Source: an uncultured Planctomyces sp.
Lineage (GTDB): Bacteria > Planctomycetota > Planctomycetia > Planctomycetales > Planctomycetaceae
Assembly (NCBI GenBank): GCA_937904325.1
Contig: CALGTK010000077.1
Span: 1 to 59,124 of the forward strand
Length of the DNA: 59,124 nucleotides
Reading direction: 5' to 3'
Shown: in pieces, positions 34,477 to 44,596 of the stretch
Position numbering within the stretch: the first letter of the stretch is position 1
How the letters are laid out: the number at the start of each line of letters is the position of its first letter
The notes under the pieces: model-generated
Database searches by the model: none
The model's input: only the letters and a program-made list of their open reading frames with translations
Told to the model about the DNA's origin: nothing
Translations under genes and position numbers: made by a program

Positions 34477-37400
34477 TTAGCGGCGTTTGTTCGTTGCCGT
34501 GATTTCAACGCCAGAAATTAAAGCCTTACCTTCTTTGGCAACGAAGCGAATTCGCAACTGGTCGTCAATCATTACGTTTTCAATTGAGTGTACCGCGCCT
34601 CTGTTGGATGTGTCGCCGTCTGGATCGAGGGTAACGTCACTCAGGACCAGTTTTTCCTGAAGATAGACATCAAATATGCTGCGTTTGAGTCCCACCTGCG
34701 GAGGACTCCCAAAGAACAACTGAACGTAATGTGTAGTCGCTGGATCGCGGGGTGGTTCGGAAACTCGGTCGTCTGTTTCAATCACAAGCCGAGGCGCGAG
34801 CTTACCATCTTTTCCATAAGCTTCTGCGACACGCTTGCCAGAGCCATTGATCAGAAAGGCCAGTGAGTTTCCAGATTTCCAGTCGGGAAGAGACACGACT
34901 TCTCTGATCATCCCGGCGAGGTCCGGAGTGCGTTGGGCATCGCCTACCGCTCCGGCTGTCGGCCACGCTGCGGGTTGCCATGCCGCTTCGGCAGCAGTTC
35001 GGGATCGAGATGACAGGTCATGGTCGTCGGTGCTGAATCGTTCTGCGTTAGCCGATTTTTCTGCGGCTATGATTAACGACGTTTTCTTTTTAGATACTTC
35101 ATCAACAGTAAACTGAATAAAGGCCCGTCGGATAGCGGCGTTGCGGGGCACGTTCACCTTGTTAAACCGGATTCCGACAAGTTGAGTTTCCGACTCTTCA
35201 ACGAGTTCCAGGTCGCTGCTTTGCAACTCGACTACCCCTTTGTCATTTTCCTCAGCATCGTCGCTGTCGTGTTCGATTGGAATTCCTGAAGCAAGTTTAG
35301 AACCTCTGGGCTGTTTCAATCCGATTGTGATCTCATTCACGCCCTCGACGCCTGACGCCAGAACCCAGGGAAGTTCATGGTCGTCCATCGTCGATCCGTG
35401 ACGGCGGAAATAATTCCCATTCGGGTCCACCTTGATCGCCAGCGGCGGAGAATCACCAGCAACAGCAGGGTGCTCCAGCCAGAGCAGGCCCCTGGGATCT
35501 CTTCGGTCCCCCGGCGCACCGAAGTTGATGCCAAGTTTATTCACCGGCTTATCGGACGAATTTACGGCGGCCTGGGCTGCCGCGATGTTGACCGTCCACA
35601 TCTCCATTTTCGGCATGTGGACCAGAGCGAGCGATGTTTGATTCTGATAAGCACAACTGCACGTACGTGTATAGTCAGGTGCGTTCAGGACGCCGTTCGC
35701 GACGACGAGATTTGAGGTGCAGCCCGATTTGAATCCGCCGAGATTGCCCGTTCCGGAATCCGTTAACATGTCATAGAAGCCTGCGGCGCCCGACCTGAAA
35801 GTCAGCAGATTCTCGCTCGCGATGATGCTGTTGCATCCGTAGGCGCGAGTGATTTTCCAGGGTTGAAGTTCGCCAGTCAGTGGATTGGCGATCAGCTTTT
35901 GCCTGCCGTTGTCGATGTTGAAAGCTCCGGCCGATTCTTTGTACGAGTTTGCGTTTGTGATGATTAAATCGTTGTGCAGAATGCACGGCCCGGAGTAACT
36001 CAACGAGTTGTTCTGCCAGCGGACGTTGCCATCGGCGCCAGAGTAAACAGCCATGCCTGTTCCGGACTCGTCGGAAAGACGATCGCTGGCCGAGGCTCCT
36101 GCCTGAAGTAAAGCGTCTTTGGCTTCTGAATAGCCGAGCCACGTTCCAAAAATATTTTCGGCCTTTTCCCAAAGCGTTGAACCGCTGCGATGATTGATCG
36201 CAAGAATTCTATAGGTGTCAGGAGAAGATTTGCCTCGCCGTTTGAGAGCTTCTTCGACTCGCTTGGGGTTCCGGTCAAGGCAATAGATTCGACCATTGCC
36301 TGCAACAATTCCGTTGTGCCAGAAGCTGTGGATCGCGTCGACTTTCCAAAGTTGCTTTCCAGAGTGTCTGTCGAATCCAGTCAGAGCCATGCTGGCTGCG
36401 CGATCGAGACTCTTACTGCCGAACCCCTTTTTGTTCTTAGACAGATTATTGTCAGCATCGAACTTGAGGTCACTGCGTGATCGATAATTTGCAAAGCCAG
36501 TTCCGCCGATCAGGACATCTTTATAGACGCCCAGGTAGCCCCACTCTTTGCGGTCGCCGGACTTGTCGGTGGGAAGACGGATATCGAGCAGCGTTTTGCC
36601 GGTCGCCGGATCGAGGGCATGACAGGTGTCGCCTTCGACAATGTAGACGCGGTCGCTGGCGACGACGTAGTTGGTGCCTCGGCCGTTGGCACCAGGAATG
36701 TGGACCTGGTTATATGCCGAATCAAGTGGCGTGTTCTTGTAAGTCGCGTCGTAGTAAACGTCGAAGGTTTCCAGATTTTTGAACTCACGTTTCCAGAGCA
36801 CTCGGCCGGTGTAAACGTCTCGAGCACTCAGGCTGTTCATACCTTGAATAAACAGTCGGCCACCGACGACCTGTTCGGTCGGACCGTGGCCATGCCGAGG
36901 CAGCACGTCCATGTTGCTGCTGCCGCCAAACCAGAGGACTCCCAGCGGCAGTTTCACGCGGCTGTCATTCGATTTGATCGTGTTTCCGATGTCACCATAC
37001 TGGTGAGTCCAGTCGGCCGATCCGGGCAACGCTCCAGCACGGCGAATAACGACTCCGTGATCAGTTTCGGTGACTTCGGCTTGTTCAAGGTTCAGCTCCT
37101 TGAGCTTCTTGGAGATCTTTGATCGATAATCGCTTCCAAGCAGGTACAGCACTCCACCATACGGACGCACGGCCTCGTACATTTTCGCAATGGCTGCTGA
37201 GTCGACTGTTGCCGTCAGGTCCCGCCCAACGAAAACCATGTGCGCGACATTCTGCGGTGGCATGAAATCCGCAGGTCCCGAGTGGTGTGCCGTCACGCGT
37301 CCGTAGAGTTTTGCATCGTCGATCTTTTGCCGCAGGCGGTCGACTCGGTCTTTGTTTTCATCCACGACTGCCATCTGAACGAACGGCGAATCCGCGGCCA

Positions 37401-38820
37401 GCGTGTTCAGTATTTCGTCGAAGGCTGAGCCATACCAGAAGGCGTACCCTTCGGCATCGCCAGCGGAAAGTATCTGTGCAACGATCTCCGCTACCTCAGG
37501 CTGGAACACGATTGACTGCGGTTTTTGTTTGGCATGAATCGACGGATTCTCTGTTGAATCAGCGTTCGAACCGAAGCACAGGATGTTACCTTCAAGCGTG
37601 ACCGCGAAGAGTTTTCCATTGGCGGCCAGTAACCTCTGCACGTTTCCTTCAGCAGGAAGTGTCCAGTCGATCTGCGGAGTCTTACTTTTTCCACTTTGCG
37701 GAAGACTGATGGCCGTGATCGCTTGCTCGCCTGCGGCGAAGAGATGTTTGTCGCAGCGAATCAGGTCGCCAGTGCCGTCGGCGCGGATCTCCCACAGAGC
37801 CTTCTGACCAGGACCGTAAGCTCGGACCAGTGGTTTACTGTTGTCTCCGACCGAAGCGTAAACCATGCCGTCGGAAAGCACAGGCTCGTTCACCATGAAC
37901 GCCGTCTTCGCTCCATCCTTCAGGTCGAAAGCACGCGTGCCTTTGAGTCGAGTATGTACATAGTAGTTCTTGTCGTCGGCTGCCAGAAAAGACCCGCCTG
38001 TTCCTTTTCCGCCTTCATTGAATTTGAAGTAACGAAACTTGCCCGTGCTTCTGTCGAATGCTGCCGGGACGGAACGGCCACCGGGTACCAGAAGCATTTC
38101 ATCGGTCGCAACCAGAACTCCCTGCGGCGCGACGCCTGCGAATGACGGCGCACTGTGCGGCTGTTTGATGTACTGCGATCCGGTGCTGTCGTTGACCCAT
38201 TGAACATCTCCGGATTCCGCGTCGACGGCGTAGATGAAGGTGCCCATGAACGGCCAGATGCTGGCTGCGAAATAGACCGTCTCATCACGAATAACCGGCC
38301 CGCCTCGCGCAACCCACGCGGAAACGATTCGCTGATTTCCGATGGCGTGCTGAGCGCTCGGACCGCCACGGAACTTCCATTGGAGTTTACCAGTTTCGGC
38401 GTCGACGCAGTACAGAAACCCGTCGTCGCTGCAGAAGTAGACGCGGCCGTTGTAACCTGCCGGCGGAACTCGCACCGGGCCTTCAGTGAAGAACGACCAA
38501 AGCTCTTCGCCAGTCTGAGCGTCCAGTGCGACCAGTTTGTCCTGATCGTTGAAGCCGATGAAGAGTCGCCCATCCATCACAATCGGTTCAAAGATCCGAT
38601 CATAAGTCATCAAGTCATGATTGAGCGGATCGTCCCACGCCTGCTTTCGTGGGCCGTATTCGCGGGTCCAGAGCAGCTTCATTCCAGACGGCAGCGTGTC
38701 GCTGGACGATGCCGTCCTTTGAGCATCAAAACGCCACATCGGCCAGTCATCGGCGACACATGTCTCGCGGATGCCAAGTACGGTCGCCACGAATGCCAGC
38801 AGTTGAATCGCCCGGCTCAT
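34477..38820 (-). CDS. Giant secreted protein: beta-propeller, methyltransferase-like, beta-propeller, DNRLRE-like, malectin-like
   Basis: A 1447-residue exported protein with a signal peptide (AIQLLAFVATVLGIRETCVA). Modules in order: a PQQ-like propeller (about 25-425; VALDAQTGEELWSFFTEG, YCVDAETGKLQWKFRGG); a methyltransferase-like Rossmann unit (about 435-590; MAVVDENKDRVDRLRQKIDD, MYEAVRPYGGVLYLLGSDY); a second propeller opening with WTHQYGDIGNTIKSND (to about 1130); a DNRLRE/CBM96-like beta-sandwich (RFNKVNVPRNAAIRRAFIQF ... LAFLINGSGKR); and a malectin-like tail (HYVQLFFGSPPQVG ... RFVAKEGKALISGVEITA). The last two modules probably bind carbohydrate. The methyltransferase-like part lacks a clear SAM glycine motif and is likely structural. 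The same methyltransferase-plus-propeller core occurs in the cassette protein at 11513. A sialate esterase gene lies upstream. Confidence 0.88.
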   Translation of the reverse strand: MSRAIQLLAFVATVLGIRETCVADDWPMWRFDAQRTASSSDTLPSGMKLLWTREYGPRKQAWDDPLNHDLMTYDRIFEPIVMDGRLFIGFNDQDKLVALDAQTGEELWSFFTEGPVRVPPAGYNGRVYFCSDDGFLYCVDAETGKLQWKFRGGPSAQHAIGNQRIVSAWVARGGPVIRDETVYFAASIWPFMGTFIYAVDAESGDVQWVNDSTGSQYIKQPHSAPSFAGVAPQGVLVATDEMLLVPGGRSVPAAFDRSTGKFRYFKFNEGGKGTGGSFLAADDKNYYVHTRLKGTRAFDLKDGAKTAFMVNEPVLSDGMVYASVGDNSKPLVRAYGPGQKALWEIRADGTGDLIRCDKHLFAAGEQAITAISLPQSGKSKTPQIDWTLPAEGNVQRLLAANGKLFAVTLEGNILCFGSNADSTENPSIHAKQKPQSIVFQPEVAEIVAQILSAGDAEGYAFWYGSAFDEILNTLAADSPFVQMAVVDENKDRVDRLRQKIDDAKLYGRVTAHHSGPADFMPPQNVAHMVFVGRDLTATVDSAAIAKMYEAVRPYGGVLYLLGSDYRSKISKKLKELNLEQAEVTETDHGVVIRRAGALPGSADWTHQYGDIGNTIKSNDSRVKLPLGVLWFGGSSNMDVLPRHGHGPTEQVVGGRLFIQGMNSLSARDVYTGRVLWKREFKNLETFDVYYDATYKNTPLDSAYNQVHIPGANGRGTNYVVASDRVYIVEGDTCHALDPATGKTLLDIRLPTDKSGDRKEWGYLGVYKDVLIGGTGFANYRSRSDLKFDADNNLSKNKKGFGSKSLDRAASMALTGFDRHSGKQLWKVDAIHSFWHNGIVAGNGRIYCLDRNPKRVEEALKRRGKSSPDTYRILAINHRSGSTLWEKAENIFGTWLGYSEAKDALLQAGASASDRLSDESGTGMAVYSGADGNVRWQNNSLSYSGPCILHNDLIITNANSYKESAGAFNIDNGRQKLIANPLTGELQPWKITRAYGCNSIIASENLLTFRSGAAGFYDMLTDSGTGNLGGFKSGCTSNLVVANGVLNAPDYTRTCSCAYQNQTSLALVHMPKMEMWTVNIAAAQAAVNSSDKPVNKLGINFGAPGDRRDPRGLLWLEHPAVAGDSPPLAIKVDPNGNYFRRHGSTMDDHELPWVLASGVEGVNEITIGLKQPRGSKLASGIPIEHDSDDAEENDKGVVELQSSDLELVEESETQLVGIRFNKVNVPRNAAIRRAFIQFTVDEVSKKKTSLIIAAEKSANAERFSTDDHDLSSRSRTAAEAAWQPAAWPTAGAVGDAQRTPDLAGMIREVVSLPDWKSGNSLAFLINGSGKRVAEAYGKDGKLAPRLVIETDDRVSEPPRDPATTHYVQLFFGSPPQVGLKRSIFDVYLQEKLVLSDVTLDPDGDTSNRGAVHSIENVMIDDQLRIRFVAKEGKALISGVEITATNKRR

Positions 38821-38899
38821 GTCGGCAGTTCCTGTCCAGGAAAGGCCGACTGCTTCCGATCAACAGAAGCCGGCCTTAAAAAATGAATTGACGATCGGA

Positions 38900-40480
38900 T
38901 TATTTGTGAACGTCGGCTGTCAGGCCGGGCCAATCGTCCGATCGGAACGGAGTGACTGGCAAGCCTTCGCGGCTTTGCAGATTGCAGACGGGATTGTCGG
39001 CCCATGCATAGCGAACGGCGACCGGGTTGGCGACGTCGGCACTCGAGACTTCAATTTTGTCCTTGCCGAGAACCTTTCCTTCCGCCCACCTGAAGACTTT
39101 GTCTTCGCCAGCCACGGCCAGCCCGACCGGTCGTCGAACATCGAACGTATCCAGGCCTCCGCCAACGTGGTCCATCGTCACGATGATCTTGTTGCCATTC
39201 ACTTCGAACGATTTGAATTCGGGACTGCGGTAAGGAATGTTGATTCCGTAGTCTTTCGCCAGCGCCCAGCGAGCCAGACGTTTGGCGACGTTCTGTTTGT
39301 TTTTTGGGTGAATGTCGTGAGCTTCGCCGAGGTCTGTGATGACGGCCTGTCCGGTGTTTGGAAGTTTGGTCAGCGTCATTGTCTGAGCTTCGCGAAGTTC
39401 TGCCCATCCAGTTTCCTGAGGATCGGCGGACTCATCGCGGAAGTCGGCGAGCTGTACGAAGTAGAACGGAAAATCGCCCTGCTTCCACTCGTCACGCCAG
39501 CTTTGAATCATCAGTGGAAAGAGGTGCCGGTACTGGTAGGCTCGACCAGCGTTTGATTCACCCTGGTACCATACCGTGCCGCGGATGCCGTATCCGATGA
39601 TTGGTTTCAGGACTCCGTTGTAGAGGTTTGCCGGACGATGCTGGCCGGCAAGAAGGTTACGTGGTGCTCGAGGTGCGTTGGGAATCGGCTTCCTGGCAGC
39701 TCGGGCTTCCTTCACTTTAGCCTGCCAGGCTTCTCGTTCTGCTTGATAGGTGGCGATGGCTTTGTTGTGATTGTAAGTCTTCTCGGTGTCGACCCATTTG
39801 GCGAGCAGTTCGCTGTAGCGATCGTCAGCTTTAAGGATGTCTCGGCGAACCCACGCTTCACAAGCAGAGCCGCCCCACGAGTTGTCGATCAGGCCGATCG
39901 GAATATCGAGCGTTTGATGAAGCTGCCGTCCGAAGAAGTATCCCACTGCCGAAAACTGGCCAACGTTTTCCGGTGCACATTCCTGCCAGCCTTCTCCTCC
40001 GAAATTGTTCTGCGGTTCCTGTGTGCCGATTTGCGGCACGGTAATCAGTCGAAGGTTCGGAAACTTTGCCGTCAGTTTTTCGATGTCCGCGTCGTCGGCT
40101 GCGTCGACCGGCCACTGCATATTGGACTGACCGGAGCAGACCCAGACTTCCCCAATCATAACGTTTTCGAGTGAGATGGAATTCTTGCCTGAGATCGTGA
40201 CTGTGCGAGGGCCGCCCGCTTTTTGAGCGGGAAGTTCGACGTCCCAGCGTTTGTTGTTGCCGGCTTTGGCGGTTGCGGAATGGTCGCCAATTTTCACGGT
40301 GACTTCTTCTCCCGGCTCGGCCCAGCCCCAGACCGGAATTTTCATGCCGCGCTGCAGGACCATGTTCGAGCCGAAAATCTTCGCCAGTGAGACGTCCGCA
40401 AGGGCTGTTTTAGTGGTCGCCAGACACGCGACAGCAACCAGTCCGGGAATCGCCCACTTCAGCACTCGATCAGGCAGCAT
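38900..40480 (-). CDS. Sialate O-acetylesterase family protein
   Basis: A 526-residue exported esterase of the SASA family, which removes O-acetyl groups from sialic acids or other decorated sugars. The catalytic serine block is [14 protein letters not shown]; further conserved pieces are [37 protein letters not shown], and the His block [21 protein letters not shown] signal peptide is present ([19 protein letters not shown]). The N-terminal segment ([20 protein letters not shown]) is typical of this family. The ATG at 40480 faces the divergent LptD-like gene, so the 226 bases between must contain both promoters. It is 79 bases upstream of the giant propeller gene, likely the same transcript. 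Confidence 0.95.
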   Translation of the reverse strand: MLPDRVLKWAIPGLVAVACLATTKTALADVSLAKIFGSNMVLQRGMKIPVWGWAEPGEEVTVKIGDHSATAKAGNNKRWDVELPAQKAGGPRTVTISGKNSISLENVMIGEVWVCSGQSNMQWPVDAADDADIEKLTAKFPNLRLITVPQIGTQEPQNNFGGEGWQECAPENVGQFSAVGYFFGRQLHQTLDIPIGLIDNSWGGSACEAWVRRDILKADDRYSELLAKWVDTEKTYNHNKAIATYQAEREAWQAKVKEARAARKPIPNAPRAPRNLLAGQHRPANLYNGVLKPIIGYGIRGTVWYQGESNAGRAYQYRHLFPLMIQSWRDEWKQGDFPFYFVQLADFRDESADPQETGWAELREAQTMTLTKLPNTGQAVITDLGEAHDIHPKNKQNVAKRLARWALAKDYGINIPYRSPEFKSFEVNGNKIIVTMDHVGGGLDTFDVRRPVGLAVAGEDKVFRWAEGKVLGKDKIEVSSADVANPVAVRYAWADNPVCNLQSREGLPVTPFRSDDWPGLTADVHK

Positions 40481-40706
40481 CTGGTTGTCCTTCAGGGATC
40501 AGGTGGGATGTTGAGGGAAGAGCCAGCGTGGCTTGGCTGTTTGATAGGGGCAAAGCATCGCGGCATCAACTGACGCCGTTCCAACACACGTATTGCTGAT
40601 ATTTTCGCACCGCTTGTACAATCCGGCCCATCAAAGCCAGCGGCGGAGCCCGTTTTTTCTGCTGGGTCTGTCAAGTATAGACAGAATAGTGATAATGTAG
40701 TTACTT
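40481..40706. promoter_or_regulatory. Divergent promoter region
   Basis: The 226 bases between two diverging starts should carry promoters for both sides. Towards the plus strand, gataat (about 40692-40697) with a poor -35 match (tgtcaa) 16 bases upstream is the best candidate I see just ahead of the ATG at 40707. No operator palindrome is obvious. Confidence 0.35.
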
Positions 40707-43700
40707 ATGGACATATTCGGAGCGCCCGTGCCGGGGCATTTTCCGCAGTCACAACTTTGTCGGTCGAGGCTGTTTCGGCCTCAATTGCTGATCCAGTATG
40801 CGTTTGTATTGCTGGCTGCGTTGACGTTGCGCTCGATGGTTTCTGCGCAGGAAAAAAAAATTCCGGATACGACCGGTGCAATTCGTATTTCGGCTGACAT
40901 TTCTCATCAGTGGCGAGCGACCAATTCGCTGGTTTCGGTCATGCGGGGCAATTGCCTTGTTGAGCAAGGTGAGACATCAATTGTTGGTCGCCAAATGGTC
41001 GTCTGGCAGTCAAAGGTCAACGGTCGCGATCGTGTCGAGCTGTACCTTGAAGACGACATCCGCGTCAGCCGTCCAGGTAGCACTCGCAGCTTTTCGCGGC
41101 AGTATGTTGATCTCTGGAGTCAGTCCGGGGTGACCTGTAAGGCTCGCTGGCTTCGTGAATCTTCCGAACCACTCGTTGATCCGCTGATTGGTCGAGCGAC
41201 CGCTCATCGAAAAGAGTCATCGAAAACTCTGATTCAGCAGGCACAACTTCTGGAACTTCCCCCGCCCGGATTCAATTACAGCAGTTTCCGGCTGGAAGAA
41301 GGCAACGCCCCGGTGCGGCGAATTCGACTTTACGCTCGTACTGGCCAGCCATTCTCGTTTAAGACGGAACGCTCGACGCAAGTCACGCCTGCCGAACAAA
41401 TCGCGTTAATTTCCGGTGGTATCAAGCTGAACGTCGACTCGCCTTCGCAGGACGGGTCACCGGATCCCAAGGCGATGGAACTGGCTGCGGACAGTATGGT
41501 CATCTGGACAGAGGCTACCGACCTGACCGATTTGCCTTCTGGCAGGGAAAAACTTCAAACCCGAGACATGCCGCTGCAAATTTATCTTGAAGGCAACATT
41601 GTCATTCGCCAGAACGGCAAGACGCTGCGAGCTGACCGCGCCTACTATGACGCACGTAACGACCGAGCGTTACTGCTTGATGCTGAATTGAGCGTCTACG
41701 TCCCGCAGGCTCAAAGCCGATTGCGAGTCCGAGCGACTCGAATTCGGCAGCTTACCGAAGGCTCGTTCCATGCTCAGGAAGCGTGGATGTCTGCCAGCTA
41801 TTTTGGTCGGCCAGGGTATCGACTGGAATCAAGCGACATCTTCTTCGAGCCGCGTGTGATTAACCCGTGGGTTCATTCTCAGGGCGGATGGATCGACCCC
41901 ATTACGGGCGAAGTCGACGACGGAGAAATCAACTGGCTGACGACGCTCAACAATCGCTTCATCGTGGGTGACACCCCAATTTTTGCTTCGCCTTATCTGT
42001 CAGGGCCGGCGGAAGATCCTCACCTCCCAATTAAGAAGGCTGCAGTCAGGTCCGACCGAATTTTCGGCACGCAAATCAGGACGGCGTGGGATCCGTTCCA
42101 CCTTCTTACACAGGACGCGCCGGAAGAGTTGTCGTCGAGTCTGCTGTTGGACTGGTACTCTCGGCGAGGTCTCGGAGCCGGGCTGGAAGGTGCCTACGAC
42201 GGCGAAGACCTGCTTGGTATCGTGGGAAAGTACCAGGGAGAATTTCACAGTTACTACATTAGCGATCACGGTCGAGACAATCTTGGACTTGGCCGAAACG
42301 GTCTGCAACCAGAAGGTGATAATCGCGGGCGAGTTCAAATTCGGCACCGGCACGACCTACCGAACAACCTGTCGCTGTTCGGCGAGGCTGGATTTATCAG
42401 CGATCGAAATTTTCTTGAGCAGTGGTACGAAGACGAGTTTGACCGAAAGAAGGACAACGAAACTCGGTTGATGCTCGAGCAGAAGTTTGACAATGTTGCG
42501 TGGAGCATCCTCGCACAACCGCAGCTCAACGATTTTGAGAACTCGACCGAGTGGTACCCGAAGGGCGACATCTTCGCGCTGGCTGAACCAGTCTTCGGCA
42601 GCCCGATTACCTGGACGTCTCATTCGTCAGCGGGCTATGCCAATCTGCACCGAGCCGACACTCCGTCTGATCCTGCCGACATTTTCACTCCACTGCCGTA
42701 CTACGGAAATGTTAACGGCGAAGTCGTCATGACTCGCAGCGAAGTTACGCTTCCGTTTACCGCCGGGCCGTTTGTTGTGGCGCCGTTTGCAATGGGTGAG
42801 ATCGCTCATTGGGGAGAGGATCTGACGGGGAATTCGCTCGATCGGTTTGTCGGTTCAGCCGGGGTTCGCAGCAGCCTGACGATGTCGCGAATTTTTCCGT
42901 ACGTGCAGAGCCGCATTTTTAATCTCAACGGTCTGGCACACCGTATGGTGTTTGATCTGGAGTATTCCTACACGGATTCGTCGGACAGCATTACGAACGT
43001 CGCTCAGTACAACGCGTTTGACGACAATGCTCAGGAGCGATTTCAGCAACGTTTCCCCGGACACACTTTTGGTGGAGCGATTCCGACGCAATTCGACGCT
43101 CGGCGTTACGCCATTCGATCTGGAGCCGGCTCGCCGGTCACGTCATCCTGGCACGAACTGGTCGACGATCTGCACGTTCTGCGAGCCGGCTGGCACCATC
43201 GTCTGCAAACGAAAGTCGGCCCACCGGACCGTCAGCGCATCCGAGACTGGATGACGCTTGATCTGGACGGCTCGTGGTTTCCAGGAGCCGGTGGTCAGAA
43301 TCCAGCTGGAAGAGAATTTTCCGAAGACTTCGGACTGTTGTCCGCGCGGTACAAATGGCTGCTTAGCGAACGGACCGCTTTGCTGGCAGGTGGGTTGTAC
43401 GACACATTCGACGGTGGTCAGCAACTTTGGGATGTTGGTTTGCTCAGTCAGCGAAGTGCTCGCGGCAGCGTTTACGCCGGCGTTCGAGAAATTAAAGGTC
43501 AGGGCGTCGATAGCCAGATCGCCACGGGTAGTATGAGCTACCTCTTCAGCGAAAAATGGGCGGGCACAGCCAGCACCGCTTATGACTTGTCAGAAGGGCA
43601 GAACCGGGGCGAGTCGCTTTCCCTGACGAGAATCGGAGCCGACTTCCTTTTCCACTGCGGATTCAGTTACGACCAGAGTAAAGACAGCATCGGAGTTGCC

Positions 43701-43775
43701 ATCGCTCTGGAACCAAGATTTGGACCACGCACACCGTACTCGTCTCAGATGGACAACCTGCTTCAGGTTCAGTGA
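40707..43775 (+). CDS. LptA/LptD-like outer membrane assembly protein
   Basis: A 1022-residue exported protein. After a signal peptide (LIQYAFVLLAALTLRSMVSA) come OstA/LptA-like beta-jellyroll segments (ISADISHQWRATNSLVSVMR, DRVELYLEDDIRVSR; again LPLQIYLEGNIVIRQNGKTL-like residues at about 290, with LRADRAYYDARNDRALLLDA). The C-terminal 550 residues alternate aromatic and polar residues as in an outer membrane barrel (LLLDWYSRRGLGAGLEGAYD, YKWLLSERTALLAGGLYDTF). This is the layout of LptD, which inserts lipopolysaccharide in the outer leaflet. The LptD cysteine pattern is not evident, so I call it LptD-like. It is followed at 48 bases by a PEGA lipoprotein gene. Confidence 0.82.
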   Translation: MDIFGAPVPGHFPQSQLCRSRLFRPQLLIQYAFVLLAALTLRSMVSAQEKKIPDTTGAIRISADISHQWRATNSLVSVMRGNCLVEQGETSIVGRQMVVWQSKVNGRDRVELYLEDDIRVSRPGSTRSFSRQYVDLWSQSGVTCKARWLRESSEPLVDPLIGRATAHRKESSKTLIQQAQLLELPPPGFNYSSFRLEEGNAPVRRIRLYARTGQPFSFKTERSTQVTPAEQIALISGGIKLNVDSPSQDGSPDPKAMELAADSMVIWTEATDLTDLPSGREKLQTRDMPLQIYLEGNIVIRQNGKTLRADRAYYDARNDRALLLDAELSVYVPQAQSRLRVRATRIRQLTEGSFHAQEAWMSASYFGRPGYRLESSDIFFEPRVINPWVHSQGGWIDPITGEVDDGEINWLTTLNNRFIVGDTPIFASPYLSGPAEDPHLPIKKAAVRSDRIFGTQIRTAWDPFHLLTQDAPEELSSSLLLDWYSRRGLGAGLEGAYDGEDLLGIVGKYQGEFHSYYISDHGRDNLGLGRNGLQPEGDNRGRVQIRHRHDLPNNLSLFGEAGFISDRNFLEQWYEDEFDRKKDNETRLMLEQKFDNVAWSILAQPQLNDFENSTEWYPKGDIFALAEPVFGSPITWTSHSSAGYANLHRADTPSDPADIFTPLPYYGNVNGEVVMTRSEVTLPFTAGPFVVAPFAMGEIAHWGEDLTGNSLDRFVGSAGVRSSLTMSRIFPYVQSRIFNLNGLAHRMVFDLEYSYTDSSDSITNVAQYNAFDDNAQERFQQRFPGHTFGGAIPTQFDARRYAIRSGAGSPVTSSWHELVDDLHVLRAGWHHRLQTKVGPPDRQRIRDWMTLDLDGSWFPGAGGQNPAGREFSEDFGLLSARYKWLLSERTALLAGGLYDTFDGGQQLWDVGLLSQRSARGSVYAGVREIKGQGVDSQIATGSMSYLFSEKWAGTASTAYDLSEGQNRGESLSLTRIGADFLFHCGFSYDQSKDSIGVAIALEPRFGPRTPYSSQMDNLLQVQ

Positions 43776-43823
43776 TCACGGCCGAGCATCGTCGGTTGAC
43801 TTTCTTCCGCAAAGTCGTTTCTT

Positions 43824-44240
43824 ATGAATGACCGAATCCGCAAACTGGTACCAGCGATGATCGCCTGCAGCGTGTTCGCTATCGTTTCGGGCTGCGTCCA
43901 TCGCCGGGCAACTATACGCACTGATCCGCCCGGAGCGTTGATTTCAGTCGGCGATCGAGAGATTGGCCACTCACCCGCGTCGTTTGATTTTACCTGGTAC
44001 GGCACGGAAGAAGTCACTATCCGCCGCGACGGCTACGAAATGGAGTCTCACTACATAAAACTCCGTCGCCCCTGGTACCAGATCCCGCCGCTCGACTTGA
44101 TCACCGATAACCTGCTCCCCGGTCGAGTCCAGGACCGTCAGGAATTCAACTTCCAACTTCGTCCCCGAGCCGTCGTCCCCGGCACCGAACTTCTCGAGCG
44201 GGGCAACGCCTTGCGCTCGGAAGCCGAGCTTGGTCAGTAA
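43824..44240 (+). CDS. PEGA-domain lipoprotein
   Basis: A 138-residue lipoprotein. The leader ends in a lipobox, IVSGC, which sets the lipidated cysteine near residue 24. A PEGA domain follows: ATIRTDPPGALISVGDREIG, then SPASFDFTWYGTEEVTIRRD and GYEMESHYIKL. PEGA domains are small beta-sandwiches common on bacterial surfaces. The tail (YQIPPLDLITDNLLPGRVQD) is shared by many short planctomycete PEGA lipoproteins. It is likely co-transcribed with the LptD-like gene and may help it at the outer membrane; that role is inference. Confidence 0.9.
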   Translation: MNDRIRKLVPAMIACSVFAIVSGCVHRRATIRTDPPGALISVGDREIGHSPASFDFTWYGTEEVTIRRDGYEMESHYIKLRRPWYQIPPLDLITDNLLPGRVQDRQEFNFQLRPRAVVPGTELLERGNALRSEAELGQ

Positions 44241-44596
44241 ACGGGTATTTCTAATGTCGGATGGGGATTCAGGGCCGGCCTGATTTTGCTTCGCCGTTAG
44301 ATACATGCGCATTGTTACGGCGATCCTGTAGTTTCAAGTTTGGCTGATGCTTCCTGCTGTTAACGTGGTACCTGCATATAATGGTGAGCTGCCAGAACTA
44401 CTATGGCTGGAATCGGCCGGTCGCTCTCAGTGGTAGCAAGTGTACCGGGTGCGTTTTCACAATCCCGTTTTCGAAGTAAGCCCAGGCATCTCGCGTTTGC
44501 AGGGATGGGACTTGCAATGCTGAACTGCTTCCTGTCTGTGTTTTTCGTCTTGGCATTCTGGTAGACGGATCACGATATGTTTCCGTCAACGTCCAG
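44241..44596. other. Non-coding interval between converging genes
   Basis: No gene is seen. A short near-palindrome CAGGGCCGGCCTG at 44270-44282 followed by attttg could act as a weak terminator for the plus-strand pair that ends at 44240. Confidence 0.35.

Noticed and set aside
38155-39556. Two plus-strand frames of over 240 codons opposite the giant propeller and sialate esterase genes
   Set aside because: Antisense to well-supported genes with no ribosome site or recognisable domain.
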